Below, in pieces: positions 18,644-27,323 of a stretch of 64,000 nucleotides of DNA. Every line of letters starts with the position of its first letter. Position 1 is the first letter of the stretch. The translations under genes were made by a program, and so were the position numbers. The DNA comes from Marinobacter sp. BGYM27 (GTDB taxonomy: Bacteria > Pseudomonadota > Gammaproteobacteria > Pseudomonadales > Oleiphilaceae): NCBI GenBank assembly GCA_025153445.1, contig JANZNS010000002.1, forward strand, positions 542,421 to 606,420. Reading direction: 5' to 3'. The notes under the pieces are model-generated. The model was not told the DNA's origin and searched no databases. It saw only the letters and a program-made list of their open reading frames with translations.

Positions 18644-19429
18644 ATGAGCAATAGCCCAGAGCGCGCCTTCGTGCGCATGGAGGGGGTCGGTCACCGATAC
18701 GACCCCCGGCCGGAGTCGCCACTGGCGGTGAAGGACATCAATCTTGAGATCAACCGCCATGAATTCGTGGCGGTGGTAGGGCCTTCGGGTTGCGGCAAGT
18801 CAACGCTGCTGCGCATGGTGTCGGGACTGCTTATTCCCAGTGAAGGGGAAGTAAGTGTGTTCGGCAAGCAGGTCAGCGGCCCACGGGATGATGTGGGTAT
18901 CGTGTTCCAGAAGCCGACGCTGTTGCCCTGGCTGAGCGTTCGCAAGAACATCCTGTTCCCACTCAAGCACAAATATGGCCGATATGCTCGCGCCGATGAG
19001 AAGAGGGCGGATGAACTGTTGGCGATTGCAGGGCTTGAAGCTTTTGGCGACAAGATGCCCGGTGAGTTGTCCGGTGGCATGCAGCAGCGGGTCGGGATAG
19101 TGCGTGCGCTGCTGCTCAATCCCGACATTCTGCTGATGGATGAGCCCTTCTCGGCTCTGGATGCCATGACCCGAGAGCAGATCGGCTTTGATCTGCTGAA
19201 AATCTGGGATGAACAGCCAAAGACCGTGCTGTTTATTACGCATTCGATTTCCGAGGCCGTGCTGCTTTCGGACCGCGTGCTGGTCATGAGTCAGCGGCCG
19301 GGGACGGTACTCGATCTGATCGATATTGATCTTGAACGCCCCCGCAGTGCTGAAACCATCAATCATCCCCGCTTCAGTGCGCTGACGGACCGGATCAGGA
19401 AGCATATCTATGAACCAGAAGCTGTCTGA
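18644..19429 (+). CDS. ABC transporter ATP-binding protein (NitT/TauT type)
   Basis: The 261-residue ATPase has Walker A GPSGCGKSTLL near residue 47, a Q-loop in GIVFQKPTLLPWLSV, the signature LSGGMQQR, Walker B ILLMDEPFSALD and the switch histidine in FITHSISEA. These features match TauB/SsuB/NrtD-type subunits. It energises uptake by the permease whose gene overlaps its last 20 bases. It begins eight bases after the binding-protein stop. Confidence 0.92.
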   Translation: MSNSPERAFVRMEGVGHRYDPRPESPLAVKDINLEINRHEFVAVVGPSGCGKSTLLRMVSGLLIPSEGEVSVFGKQVSGPRDDVGIVFQKPTLLPWLSVRKNILFPLKHKYGRYARADEKRADELLAIAGLEAFGDKMPGELSGGMQQRVGIVRALLLNPDILLMDEPFSALDAMTREQIGFDLLKIWDEQPKTVLFITHSISEAVLLSDRVLVMSQRPGTVLDLIDIDLERPRSAETINHPRFSALTDRIRKHIYEPEAV

Positions 19430-20195
19430 CAACAGGCTGCAGCGCGAGCTTTTCAAGTTTGCGCCGGGCCTGTTTTTTGTGGGATTGGTTGTCCTGTGGG
19501 AAGCCGTTTGCAGGCTTGCCGCGCTGCCGGCATTTGTACTGCCGTCACCTACCGCAATTGTAAATGCCTTTTTTGATGTCGAGTTCAGTCGCTGGATGGA
19601 GCACCTTTGGGCGACCCTGAGCGTTGCCTTGATGGGCTTTGGCTTGTCCATAGCCATCAGCATTCCGCTGGCTATTGCGATGATGCGATCGGAGCTGTTG
19701 CAGCGGACCCTTTATCCGTTGCTGGTTGTCATCCAATCAACGCCGGTCGTAGCGGTTGCGCCGTTGATCATTGTGTTGATGGGGTCTGATGATCCGTCCC
19801 GAGTGCTGATTACCTGCCTGCTGACATTCTTTCCGTTGGTGGTTTCAACCGCAACCGGCATTCAGGAAACCCCGGACGAACTGATCGAACTCAGTCGATC
19901 GCTGGATGCGCCGTTGCGCCGGGAAACATGGCAGATCCGCATACCTTATGCGATCCCGCATATTTTCAGCGGGCTTAAAGTGGCGATCACGTTAGCGATC
20001 ATCGGTGCTGTGGTAGCGGAGTTTGTAGCGGCCGAGAAAGGGCTGGGCTACTTCATCCAGTTCTCGACGTCGTTCTTCAAGATTCCTCAAGCATTTGCCG
20101 GTTTGATATTCCTGGCTGCGATCAGCCTGCTGCTATTCAAGTCAGTACAGTGGACTCAGCAGATATTCTTCGGCTGGAGTCTGCCTAAAAAGTAA
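19410..20195 (+). CDS. ABC transporter permease (NitT/TauT type)
   Basis: The 261-residue membrane protein has about six predicted helices and a cytoplasmic EAA-like loop (ELSRSLDAPLRRETWQIRIPYA region) that docks onto the ATPase. It belongs to the BPD_transp_1 family and completes the importer. ATG at 19410 lies inside the 3' end of the ATPase gene, consistent with translational coupling. Confidence 0.9.
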   Translation: MNQKLSDNRLQRELFKFAPGLFFVGLVVLWEAVCRLAALPAFVLPSPTAIVNAFFDVEFSRWMEHLWATLSVALMGFGLSIAISIPLAIAMMRSELLQRTLYPLLVVIQSTPVVAVAPLIIVLMGSDDPSRVLITCLLTFFPLVVSTATGIQETPDELIELSRSLDAPLRRETWQIRIPYAIPHIFSGLKVAITLAIIGAVVAEFVAAEKGLGYFIQFSTSFFKIPQAFAGLIFLAAISLLLFKSVQWTQQIFFGWSLPKK

Positions 20196-20245
20196 AACGT
20201 GTCCCGTTAAAGGGGCGAGCATTTTTCGAATCACAAGGTATAGCC

Positions 20246-20728
20246 GTGAATTACAACGAAACCGATATCAGTTTTCTCAAAGCCAGTATTGAACTGGCAG
20301 CCACTGCCGCAGAGCAGGGCATACATCCATTTGCTGCGATTCTTGTGAATGATAAAGATGAGGTCTTGATGGAGCAGGTAAACGGCTACCTGCCTGATCT
20401 GGACATGACGGGGCATGCTGAACGGGTATTGATGACGCGAGCCAGTAAAGCGTATCGACCGGACTTCCTCGCAAAGTGCACGATGTACGTCTCAGCTGAG
20501 CCCTGTGCAATGTGTGCCGGGTCGGCATACTGGGCGGGCCTTGGGCGGCTGGTTTACGGGGTTAGTGAGAATCGGCTCAAAACCATCACCGGAAATCATC
20601 CCGAGAATCCCACACTGGATCTACCGTGCCGGAAGGTGTTTGAGTCAGGGCAGCGTGAGGTAGAGGTAATCGGCCCTTTGTTGGAAGAGGAAGCTGCGAA
20701 AATTCACGAAACCTTCTGGAATCGCTGA
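20246..20728 (+). CDS. Nucleoside/nucleobase deaminase (CMP/dCMP deaminase-like zinc enzyme)
   Basis: This 160-residue protein has the zinc-dependent cytidine-deaminase-like signature. His57 and Glu59 lie in GHAERV, and Cys87 and Cys90 in SAEPCAMC. The family includes guanine deaminase (GuaD), TadA and other nucleobase deaminases. Length and the GxHPFAAILVN start are closer to GuaD-like free-base enzymes than to TadA. It starts at GTG with AAGG upstream and follows the ABC permease by 50 bases, so it probably acts on the imported compound. The exact substrate is unknown. Confidence 0.82.
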   Translation: MNYNETDISFLKASIELAATAAEQGIHPFAAILVNDKDEVLMEQVNGYLPDLDMTGHAERVLMTRASKAYRPDFLAKCTMYVSAEPCAMCAGSAYWAGLGRLVYGVSENRLKTITGNHPENPTLDLPCRKVFESGQREVEVIGPLLEEEAAKIHETFWNR

Positions 20729-20746
20729 TCGCAGTTTTGGGCTCTT

Positions 20747-21070
20747 TTACATCTGCTGAATCGCCATGTAGCAGGCTGTGCCAGCGATAATTGAGAGCAG
20801 GGCGTTGCGTCGCCAGAAGTGAAGGCCTACCACCAGCAGGCTGGGAAGCAAGGCATCGGCTCCGAATACCGGAGCTGACCACTCACCTGATCGCAACAGG
20901 AAGATCACCACCAACAACGCCATAACGGCAGCGGGTAACTGGCGCCCCAGGTGTCGAATCAATGGATGCTCGCTATGCCCTCCAAAAAACACGAATGGGA
21001 TCACGCGAGTGGCAAAGGTTGCCAGGGTGGCGACCGCAATGAAGGCCAGCAGATAATTGATATTATCCAT
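20747..21070 (-). CDS. azlD: AzlD-family branched-chain amino acid transport subunit
   Basis: The 107-residue protein has three or four hydrophobic helices, with ATFATRVIPFVFFGG and RQLPAAVMALLVVIFLL matching AzlD. It pairs with AzlC to form a small exporter of branched-chain or other amino acids. Its first 8 bases overlap the end of azlC. It is convergent with the deaminase gene across 18 bases. Confidence 0.88.
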   Translation of the reverse strand: MDNINYLLAFIAVATLATFATRVIPFVFFGGHSEHPLIRHLGRQLPAAVMALLVVIFLLRSGEWSAPVFGADALLPSLLVVGLHFWRRNALLSIIAGTACYMAIQQM

Positions 21071-21770
21071 TTGTGGCCTCCTGACTGGTCTGGGCCGACT
21101 TGTTCAGGCGGTAGGTCACCAGCAACGTGACTGTTGTTACGATTACTGCACCTATGAGCTGGTGTTCGGCTGGCAGGGCCGCCATACATAGCCCGGCAGC
21201 CAGTGCGCCGACCCAAATCGGGAAGGATGCATTCAGCGCCTTGTACTGTTCGATTGTCAGCACAATAAATAGCGCAACCAGTGCGAATTCGATACCGGTG
21301 CTGTCGAACGCTACGGCGCGTCCAAGCAGAGCGCCCATCGCGCATCCGATAACCCAATACACCTGATTGAACAGGGTAATCCTTAAATCGATTCGACGTT
21401 CGGTGTCGGCATCTTCAGAGCGCGGTCGAGAAGTCAGTAGTGAATAGGTTTCATCAGTCAGCCCGAAAATCAGGTACAGCTTTCTGAGGCCGGCACCCTT
21501 GAAGCGCCCGAGTAAAGACAAGCCATAGAAGAGGTGGCGGGCGTTCAGCACAAACATTGCAATAAACACTTCAAGCAAGCCGGTATGAGCCGCTAGCAAA
21601 CTGACCGCCAGAATCTGGCCTGCGCCCGCGTAGATGGTAATGCCCATTAAGGGCGCTCCCCACCAGGGATAATCCAGCTGGGTTACAAACAGCACGCCAA
21701 AGGCCATTCCCAATGGAATATAGCCAAACAGAATCGGCAATGTTTGCTGGAAGGAAACGCGGTTAATCAC
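21063..21770 (-). CDS. azlC: AzlC-family branched-chain amino acid exporter subunit
   Basis: The 235-residue membrane protein contains the AzlC hallmarks PILFGYIPLGMAFG, a MGITIYAGAGQILAVSLLA helix and NARHLFYGLSLL. AzlC and AzlD together form the transporter (YgaZH-like in E. coli). The gene precedes and overlaps azlD. The 216 bases to the next gene on its left flank hold its promoter but no obvious operator. Confidence 0.9.
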   Translation of the reverse strand: MINRVSFQQTLPILFGYIPLGMAFGVLFVTQLDYPWWGAPLMGITIYAGAGQILAVSLLAAHTGLLEVFIAMFVLNARHLFYGLSLLGRFKGAGLRKLYLIFGLTDETYSLLTSRPRSEDADTERRIDLRITLFNQVYWVIGCAMGALLGRAVAFDSTGIEFALVALFIVLTIEQYKALNASFPIWVGALAAGLCMAALPAEHQLIGAVIVTTVTLLVTYRLNKSAQTSQEATNG

Positions 21771-21986
21771 ACAAAGGCCTGCGTTGGTTGATCAGGGCGC
21801 GCTATCATAAAGTATTCGCTGTTTCGCGTTAAGGTACAGATAGAGCCGGTACAGGTGAGGGGGCGTGGCTTGAGTTATATCCCGCTGAGGTTATAGGCTG
21901 GTCGAAACGCCTGCTCGCTTTGCGCAAACAATGGCGCCCTTGCTGGCGGTTATCAGGACTGTCGCCCATCTTTTACAGGAATCAGA

Positions 21987-22241
21987 ATGAACGCTGACGA
22001 AAGCGCCAACCAGCCGGATGCGGATCCAAGAGAAGAGCGATTTGTGGTGGATACCGCATTACTGGCAGAAGATCAGATTCTTGGGTTGGTCGAAGAGTAC
22101 TGCACGCGTTACCACGGCCTGAATGATACCGAATCCCCGTTTGACGAGCGCGACAAGGTGCTGGGAGCAGTAAAACGCGGTGATCTTGTCGTCTGGTTCG
22201 ATCCGGTCGAGAATACGGCCGGATTAGGCCAGAAGCCCTGA
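21987..22241 (+). CDS. YheU/UPF0270-like small protein
   Basis: The 84-residue acidic protein has a disordered N-terminus and then LLAEDQILGLVEEYCTRYHG and VLGAVKRGDLVVWFDPVENTAGL. These resemble the two helices and C-terminal strand of the YheU/UPF0270 family, whose function is unknown. AGGA precedes the ATG. It stands alone, 200 bases ahead of uvrY. The assignment rests on the spacing of the YCTRYHG and GDLVVWFD segments. Confidence 0.65.
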   Translation: MNADESANQPDADPREERFVVDTALLAEDQILGLVEEYCTRYHGLNDTESPFDERDKVLGAVKRGDLVVWFDPVENTAGLGQKP

Positions 22242-22440
22242 TATCAGTGAATTGCAGTGAATCTGTCTGCAATATGGGTACCCCCGAGAGCCCTAAGGCG
22301 ATACAATCTGCAAACTTTTTGCAAGCGACTCATTGTCTGCAGTCTGCAAGGGTTTCGGGTTACCCAGAGTGTTCACAGGATGTTGACGCTGCCCGAGCGA
22401 CACGCGTTTTCCAAACCATATTTCATGTGCGGGGTGGATT

Positions 22441-23100
22441 TTGATCAGGGTCTTGGTTGTTGACGACCACGAGCTGGTTCGATCAGGTATTACGCGGATG
22501 CTGGCCGATAATACGGATATTGAAGTCGTAGCCCAGGCAGCGTCAGGCGAAGAGGCCGTTGAATTTGTTAGAGGCGATGTTCCGGATATCGTATTGATGG
22601 ACATCAGGATGCCGGGTATTGGCGGATTGGAAGCCACCCGCAGAATTCTGCGCATCGACGATTCCATCCGCGTCATCGTTGTTACCGCCTGCGCGGATGA
22701 TCCTTATCCTACCCGGGTCATGCAGGCAGGTGCCTCCGCCTATATCACCAAAAGTGCCGATCTGAAAGAAATGGTCCGTGCTATTCGTATGGCGCATTCA
22801 GGTCAGCGCTATATCAGCCCCGAGATTGCCCAGAAAATGGCACTCAAGCAGCTGGGCGGCGATGGTCCTGAAGACGACAAGCTGTCCGTATTTGACAAAC
22901 TGTCGGAGAGGGAGCTTCAAATTGCCATGATGGTGGTGGATTGTCAGAAAGTGCAGGATATCTCTGACAAGCTATGCCTGAGCCCCAAAACGGTCAACAG
23001 TTACCGTTACCGTATTTTCGAAAAACTGGATATTTCCAGCGATGTTGAACTGGCCTTGATGGCCGTACGGCTTGGTTTGCTTGATGCCGATAAAGTCTGA
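22441..23100 (+). CDS. uvrY: UvrY/GacA response regulator
   Basis: The 219-residue protein is a NarL-type regulator. Its receiver domain has DDH at residues 8-10, the phosphoacceptor Asp54 in VLMDIRMPG and a conserved Thr/Lys near ITKSA. It ends in a LuxR-type helix-turn-helix (LSERELQIAMM to LSPKTVNSYRYRIFEKL). In gammaproteobacteria UvrY/GacA, paired with BarA/GacS, activates the Csr/Rsm small RNAs. The start is TTG at 22441, since no in-frame ATG or GTG lies before the conserved IRVLVVDDHE. The uvrY-uvrC-pgsA order is conserved. Confidence 0.93.
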   Translation: MIRVLVVDDHELVRSGITRMLADNTDIEVVAQAASGEEAVEFVRGDVPDIVLMDIRMPGIGGLEATRRILRIDDSIRVIVVTACADDPYPTRVMQAGASAYITKSADLKEMVRAIRMAHSGQRYISPEIAQKMALKQLGGDGPEDDKLSVFDKLSERELQIAMMVVDCQKVQDISDKLCLSPKTVNSYRYRIFEKLDISSDVELALMAVRLGLLDADKV

Positions 23101-24937
23101 TTCCACGGCACCTGAATTCGACAGTAAAACCTTTCTCAAACGGCTGACCGAGCGTCCGGGTGTTTACCGGATGCTTGATACAGAAGGCCAGATTCTCTAC
23201 GTGGGCAAAGCCCGCAACCTCAAGAACCGTGTTTCGAGTTATTTTCGCAAGAGTGGGCTGTCGACCAAAACCGAAGCGTTGGTTGCCCGCATCGCCGGCA
23301 TAGAAATCACCATAACCGGCAGCGAAACCGAAGCGCTGTTGCTTGAGCAGAACCTGATTAAATCTCTGCGTCCGCCCTACAATATTCTGCTGCGCGACGA
23401 TAAATCCTATCCCTATATTTACCTGTCTTCCCATGATAACTACCCCTCGCTGACGTTTCGGCGTGGGCGTACCCGCAAGGGCAAAGGCACCTGGTACGGG
23501 CCGTTTCCGAGTTCCGGCGCTGTTCGCGAAAGCCTTAATGTTTTACAGAAGATATTCAAAATAAGGGATTGTTCTGACAGCTATTTCAGTAACAGATCTC
23601 GGCCCTGCCTGCAGTACCAGATCGACCGATGCACTGCCCCCTGTGTCGACAATATCAGTCCTGCGGAGTATGCCGACGACATCCGCCATGCGACGATGTT
23701 TCTCGAGGGCAAGAATCCGGCGATCATCAATGATCTGATGGCTGCGATGGAGCAGGCCAGCAAAAACCTTGAGTTCGAGAAAGCCGGCGCCTATCGCGAC
23801 CAGATTGGCCATTTGAGGCACGTTCAGGAACAACAGTCGATTGAGTCCAGCGGTGGCGACGCCGACGTCATTGCGATCGCACAGGATGCGGCCATCGTCT
23901 GTATTGTTGTGATTGTGGTCCGGGGCGGTCGCGTATTGGGCACCAAGGACTATTTTCCGCGCTTCTCGCTGGAACAGTCTGAGGGTGAATTATTGAGCGC
24001 CTTCCTCGGCCAGTACTATTTCGGTGGCTCTGCTCAGCGGGAATTTCCCCGGGAAGTACTGGTACCGGCTGAAGTGGATGAATCAGACGTATTGGCGCAA
24101 GCGCTCAGTGAAGCGGCCGGGCGTGATGTGCGGGTGCGCATGAACGTGAGGGGCGAACGCCGTCGTTGGCTCGATCTGGCAACGACCAACGCCCACCAGA
24201 CACTGCTGACTCATGTCGCAAGCAAGGAAACCGTCTATCGTCGCTTGCTGGCATTGCGGGATTTGCTGGAGCTTAAAGAAACACCCAAGAGAATGGAGTG
24301 TTTTGACATCAGCCACAGTCATGGTGAAAACACAGTCGCATCCTGTGTTGTTTTTGACGACAATGGCCCACTCAAGGGTGATTATCGGCTGTATAACATA
24401 GAAGGCGTTACCGCCGGTGATGACTACGGCGCGATGCGCCAAGTGCTGACGCGCCGTTATACTAAAATGGCGTCTGGCGATGGCAAACGCCCGGACCTGG
24501 TTTTCATTGACGGCGGTAAAGGCCAGCTCAACGTGGCCCGGGATGTATTTGAAACACTGGGCATCAGTGATATCACCCTGATTGGTGTGGCCAAGGGCGT
24601 CACCCGTAAAGCCGGCATGGAACAACTGATCGACGCGGTCACTGATTCTGTATTCCGGGCGCCACCGGACTCGCCGGCACTGCACCTGATACAGCACATC
24701 CGCGATGAATCTCACCGGTTCGCCATTACCGGTCATCGCAAACAGCGGGATAAAAAACGCAGACAGTCTACGCTTGAGGGAATCGAGGGCGTGGGCGCCA
24801 AGCGCCGTCGCGAGCTCATACGCTATTTCGGTGGTATTCAAGGCATTCGCAAGGCAGGGATAGACGAGATTGCGAAAGTTAAAGGCATCAGTCGCAATCT
24901 GGCCGAAAGCATTTATGCGGCGCTTCATAACGAGTAG
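23084..24937 (+). CDS. uvrC: Excinuclease ABC subunit C
   Basis: The 617-residue protein has all UvrC parts: the GIY-YIG nuclease (RPGVYRMLDTEGQILYVGKARNLKNRV), a UvrB-interaction segment around residues 200-240, the RNase-H-like second nuclease domain (FDISHSHGENTVAS) and C-terminal tandem helix-hairpin-helix motifs. It makes both incisions in UvrABC nucleotide excision repair. The start is placed at ATG 23084, overlapping uvrY by 17 bases; no strong ribosome site is visible, so translation may depend on coupling to uvrY. Confidence 0.95.
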   Translation: MPIKSDSTAPEFDSKTFLKRLTERPGVYRMLDTEGQILYVGKARNLKNRVSSYFRKSGLSTKTEALVARIAGIEITITGSETEALLLEQNLIKSLRPPYNILLRDDKSYPYIYLSSHDNYPSLTFRRGRTRKGKGTWYGPFPSSGAVRESLNVLQKIFKIRDCSDSYFSNRSRPCLQYQIDRCTAPCVDNISPAEYADDIRHATMFLEGKNPAIINDLMAAMEQASKNLEFEKAGAYRDQIGHLRHVQEQQSIESSGGDADVIAIAQDAAIVCIVVIVVRGGRVLGTKDYFPRFSLEQSEGELLSAFLGQYYFGGSAQREFPREVLVPAEVDESDVLAQALSEAAGRDVRVRMNVRGERRRWLDLATTNAHQTLLTHVASKETVYRRLLALRDLLELKETPKRMECFDISHSHGENTVASCVVFDDNGPLKGDYRLYNIEGVTAGDDYGAMRQVLTRRYTKMASGDGKRPDLVFIDGGKGQLNVARDVFETLGISDITLIGVAKGVTRKAGMEQLIDAVTDSVFRAPPDSPALHLIQHIRDESHRFAITGHRKQRDKKRRQSTLEGIEGVGAKRRRELIRYFGGIQGIRKAGIDEIAKVKGISRNLAESIYAALHNE

Positions 24938-24943
24938 GGCAGA

Positions 24944-25492
24944 ATGAATTTACCCAATATCCTGACAATGTCCCGGATCATAATGATCCCTATCTTTGTC
25001 GTTGTTTTCTATCTGCCTTACGAATGGCGATATCTCGTGAGCGCCGCCATATTTGCGCTCGCCGCAGTGACCGATTGGCTGGATGGCTATCTCGCTCGTC
25101 GCCTCAATCAAAGCACGCCTTTCGGCGCCTTTCTTGATCCCGTCGCAGACAAGCTGATGGTCGCCGTAGCGCTAACCGTGCTGATCGAAGAGCACCACAG
25201 CTTTCTTCTGACCTTGCCTGCAACGGTCATTATCTGCCGCGAGATTGTGATTTCCGCTCTGCGTGAATGGATGGCCGAGATGGGCAAGCGCGCAAGTGTA
25301 GCGGTGTCCTACATCGGCAAAATCAAAACAACGGCCCAAATGGGTTCGATCATCATGCTGTTGGCGTTTCCCATGGGGACCGGCGGTGCTCTGGCTGGCA
25401 CTATAGTGCTTTATGGCGCTGCCATACTCACGCTATGGTCAATGGTCATCTATCTACGCGCCGCCTGGCCTGATTTGTTCCCCAAGACCTGA
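24944..25492 (+). CDS. pgsA: CDP-diacylglycerol-glycerol-3-phosphate 3-phosphatidyltransferase
   Basis: The 182-residue membrane enzyme carries the CDP-alcohol phosphotransferase motif, DWLDGYLARR followed by GAFLDPVADK, and begins MNLPNILTMSRI as usual for PgsA. It makes phosphatidylglycerol phosphate at the inner membrane. It follows uvrC by six bases in the conserved uvrY-uvrC-pgsA-tRNA order. Confidence 0.95.
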   Translation: MNLPNILTMSRIIMIPIFVVVFYLPYEWRYLVSAAIFALAAVTDWLDGYLARRLNQSTPFGAFLDPVADKLMVAVALTVLIEEHHSFLLTLPATVIICREIVISALREWMAEMGKRASVAVSYIGKIKTTAQMGSIIMLLAFPMGTGGALAGTIVLYGAAILTLWSMVIYLRAAWPDLFPKT

Positions 25493-25564
25493 AGCGCCCA
25501 CAGAAGTCGGCTGTTTAAAGAATAATCAATCAGTTAGCTTTACCTGATCGCGGCAAAAAAGGGG

Positions 25565-25592
25565 TTGACTCCTCAGCGTGATCCATTAATAT
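25565..25592 (+). promoter_or_regulatory. Predicted sigma-70 promoter for tRNA-Gly and tRNA-Cys
   Basis: TTGACT (25565-25570) and TAATAT (25587-25592) are 16 bases apart. A G+C-rich stretch (GCGCC) follows where the discriminator would fall, as is common for stringently controlled stable-RNA promoters. Transcription would start about 40 bases before tRNA-Gly. Confidence 0.6.
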
Positions 25593-25642
25593 ATGCGCCA
25601 CTTCAGCGACGACAGCAAACGTCATTCGCTGAACTGGAATAA

Positions 25643-25717
25643 GCGGGAATAGCTCAGTGGTAGAGCACAACCTTGCCAAGGTTGGGGTCGCGAGTTCGAA
25701 TCTCGTTTCCCGCTCCA
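25643..25717 (+). tRNA. tRNA-Gly (anticodon GCC)
   Basis: A full cloverleaf is readable: acceptor GCGGGAA pairs with TTCCCGC, the D-arm holds AGCTCAGTGGTAGAGC, the anticodon loop CTTGCCAAG gives GCC, and the T-arm contains GTTCGAATC. CCA is encoded at 25715-25717. It corresponds in position to glyW of E. coli, downstream of pgsA. Confidence 0.96.
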
Positions 25718-25780
25718 AATACTTCAAGTCTCTCAATGCCCACCTGAGAGCACAAAGATTCGATTCCTTCGATCTTTTCC

Positions 25781-25854
25781 GGCGCGGTGGCAGAGTGGTT
25801 ATGCAGCGGACTGCAACTCCGTGTACGCCGGTTCGATTCCGACCCGCGCCTCCA
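25781..25854 (+). tRNA. tRNA-Cys (anticodon GCA)
   Basis: Acceptor GGCGCGG pairs with CCGCGCC, the anticodon stem-loop around GACTGCAACTC gives GCA, the T-loop GTTCGATTC is present and CCA is encoded at the end. It corresponds to cysT. The leucine tRNA that follows in the E. coli cluster is absent here. Confidence 0.96.
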
Positions 25855-25996
25855 TTATTTCCTCGGTTATTTACTGCACTCAAGCACTACGTCACCTGAT
25901 TGTGTCCATCGACGCCTGTTTCATCATAAGCTATTTTCCTGAGACTTTAGCGAGCCTGGTTTTCGCCTGGCACCTGTAAAATATTCGCGGGTAGTG

Positions 25997-26162
25997 TAGC
26001 AGCCTGGCGGACTTAAGGCTGATCTACTGCGCCGGTGGGAATATGGCTCAAACCCCTCGGCTTTCTCGTTGCATAGAACAACTATGCGCCTCAAAATCCA
26101 GAAAATTTGAGCTCATTTTCCCACCTTACTCGTGACGATCACTTGAGTCCGCCAGGCTGCTA
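25997..26162. mobile_element. MITE-like 166-bp imperfect palindrome
   Basis: Within the 347-base gap after tRNA-Cys, a 20-base end TAGCAGCCTGGCGGACTTAA (25997-26016) recurs inverted at 26143-26162 with one mismatch. Further inside, GGTGGGAATATGGCTCAAA near 26034 is mirrored near 26107-26126, and GCATAG/CTATGC surrounds the centre near 26076. The element therefore folds almost end to end. Both ends begin with TA, which would suit a TA target duplication of the IS630/mariner kind. It has no coding capacity. Its right end lies 39 bases before the exonuclease gene and may influence its expression. Confidence 0.55.
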
Positions 26163-26201
26163 GAATGTTGCGAAAAATTCCAGATCTCTCAGGAACATAA
26201 A

Positions 26202-27323
26202 ATGCCAAAGTTTTTGCATACAGCAGATTGGCAGATGGGCCGCGCCTTTACCCGTTTCGAAACCGAAGATGGTGCAGCGCTGGTCGAGGCCCGGTTTGAG
26301 GCCATTGAGACGCTTGCGCAGCTGGCTATTGAGCACCAGTGCGATGCGGTACTCGTGGCCGGCGATGTCTTTGACGCACAAACCGTTTCCGACCGCACCA
26401 TCCGCCGGGTATTCAATGCCACAAAGGGGTTTGCCGGCCCCTGGGTTATGCTGCCCGGCAATCACGATGCCGCCCTGGCAGAGAGTGTATGGACCCGAGC
26501 CCAGCGCCTGGGTGCGGTGCCTGAGAACGTACACCTTGCGCTTCAGCCCGGCGTCGTCGATTTAGAACCTCAGGGCCTCAGCATACTTTGCGCCCCTTTG
26601 ACCCAGCGTCATACCTACGGCGATCTGACCGAGCCCTTCAGCGGCTACGAGTCGCAGAATGGTTTCCCGAGGATCGGCCTGGCCCACGGCAGTGTCCAGG
26701 GTCTGCTGCCGGACGAGATTGACTCCACCAACCCCATCGCGCCAGACCGTGCCGAAGCGAGCAGGCTTGATTACCTGGGGCTGGGTGACTGGCACGGCAC
26801 CAAACAGATCAATGAACGCACTTGGTACAGCGGAACCCCCGAGCCGGAACGGTTTCGGAATAACGAAGCGGGGCATGCTCTCATTGTTGAAGTCTCCGGG
26901 CCCGGCGCAACACCCGTGGTAACCCGATTACCAACGGGGCGTTACCAATGGCACCAGTGGCGGGAAACCCTGGCCGTCCAGTCGGACCTTGAACAGCTGC
27001 TGGAACGTCTGGACGCCTTGCCCGAATCCGCCGTTGTTGACCTGCACCTTGAAGGCTCGATCACCCTGGCGGGCGAAGAAACCCTGTTGCAGACCCTGTC
27101 GGTCGCCGAAGCCAGATTCCGCAGCCTTCGCTGCGAGCGAAGCGGCCTACAGCTTGCACCCACCGATGAGGACATTGCTGCCCTGAAAGCGGATGGATAT
27201 GTAGGCGAGGTGATTGAGAATCTGCGTCAACGGCAAGAAAGCGCGCAGGATGATGCGGCCCGGGATGCGCTAGCCATTCTGGCGGGACTGCTAAGAGAGC
27301 GGGAACAGGAGGCCAGCCAATGA
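26202..27323 (+). CDS. SbcD/YhaO-like DNA exonuclease (metallophosphoesterase)
   Basis: The 373-residue protein has the five calcineurin-like motifs of Mre11/SbcD nucleases in order: LHTADWQMG, VAGDVFD, LPGNHD, IGLAHGS and GLGDWHGT. It would bind two metal ions and cut DNA ends. Sequence style and the pairing with a large ATPase resemble the Bacillus YhaO/YhaN pair. AGGAAC precedes the ATG. The stop overlaps the ATPase start (ATGA), so the two are co-translated. Specific function (repair or defence) is not established by sequence alone. Confidence 0.85.
   Translation: MPKFLHTADWQMGRAFTRFETEDGAALVEARFEAIETLAQLAIEHQCDAVLVAGDVFDAQTVSDRTIRRVFNATKGFAGPWVMLPGNHDAALAESVWTRAQRLGAVPENVHLALQPGVVDLEPQGLSILCAPLTQRHTYGDLTEPFSGYESQNGFPRIGLAHGSVQGLLPDEIDSTNPIAPDRAEASRLDYLGLGDWHGTKQINERTWYSGTPEPERFRNNEAGHALIVEVSGPGATPVVTRLPTGRYQWHQWRETLAVQSDLEQLLERLDALPESAVVDLHLEGSITLAGEETLLQTLSVAEARFRSLRCERSGLQLAPTDEDIAALKADGYVGEVIENLRQRQESAQDDAARDALAILAGLLREREQEASQ

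Noticed and set aside
25530..25883. Minus-strand frame of 117 codons across tRNA-Gly and tRNA-Cys
   Set aside because: It is the complement of two confirmed tRNAs; such frames are a common annotation artefact.
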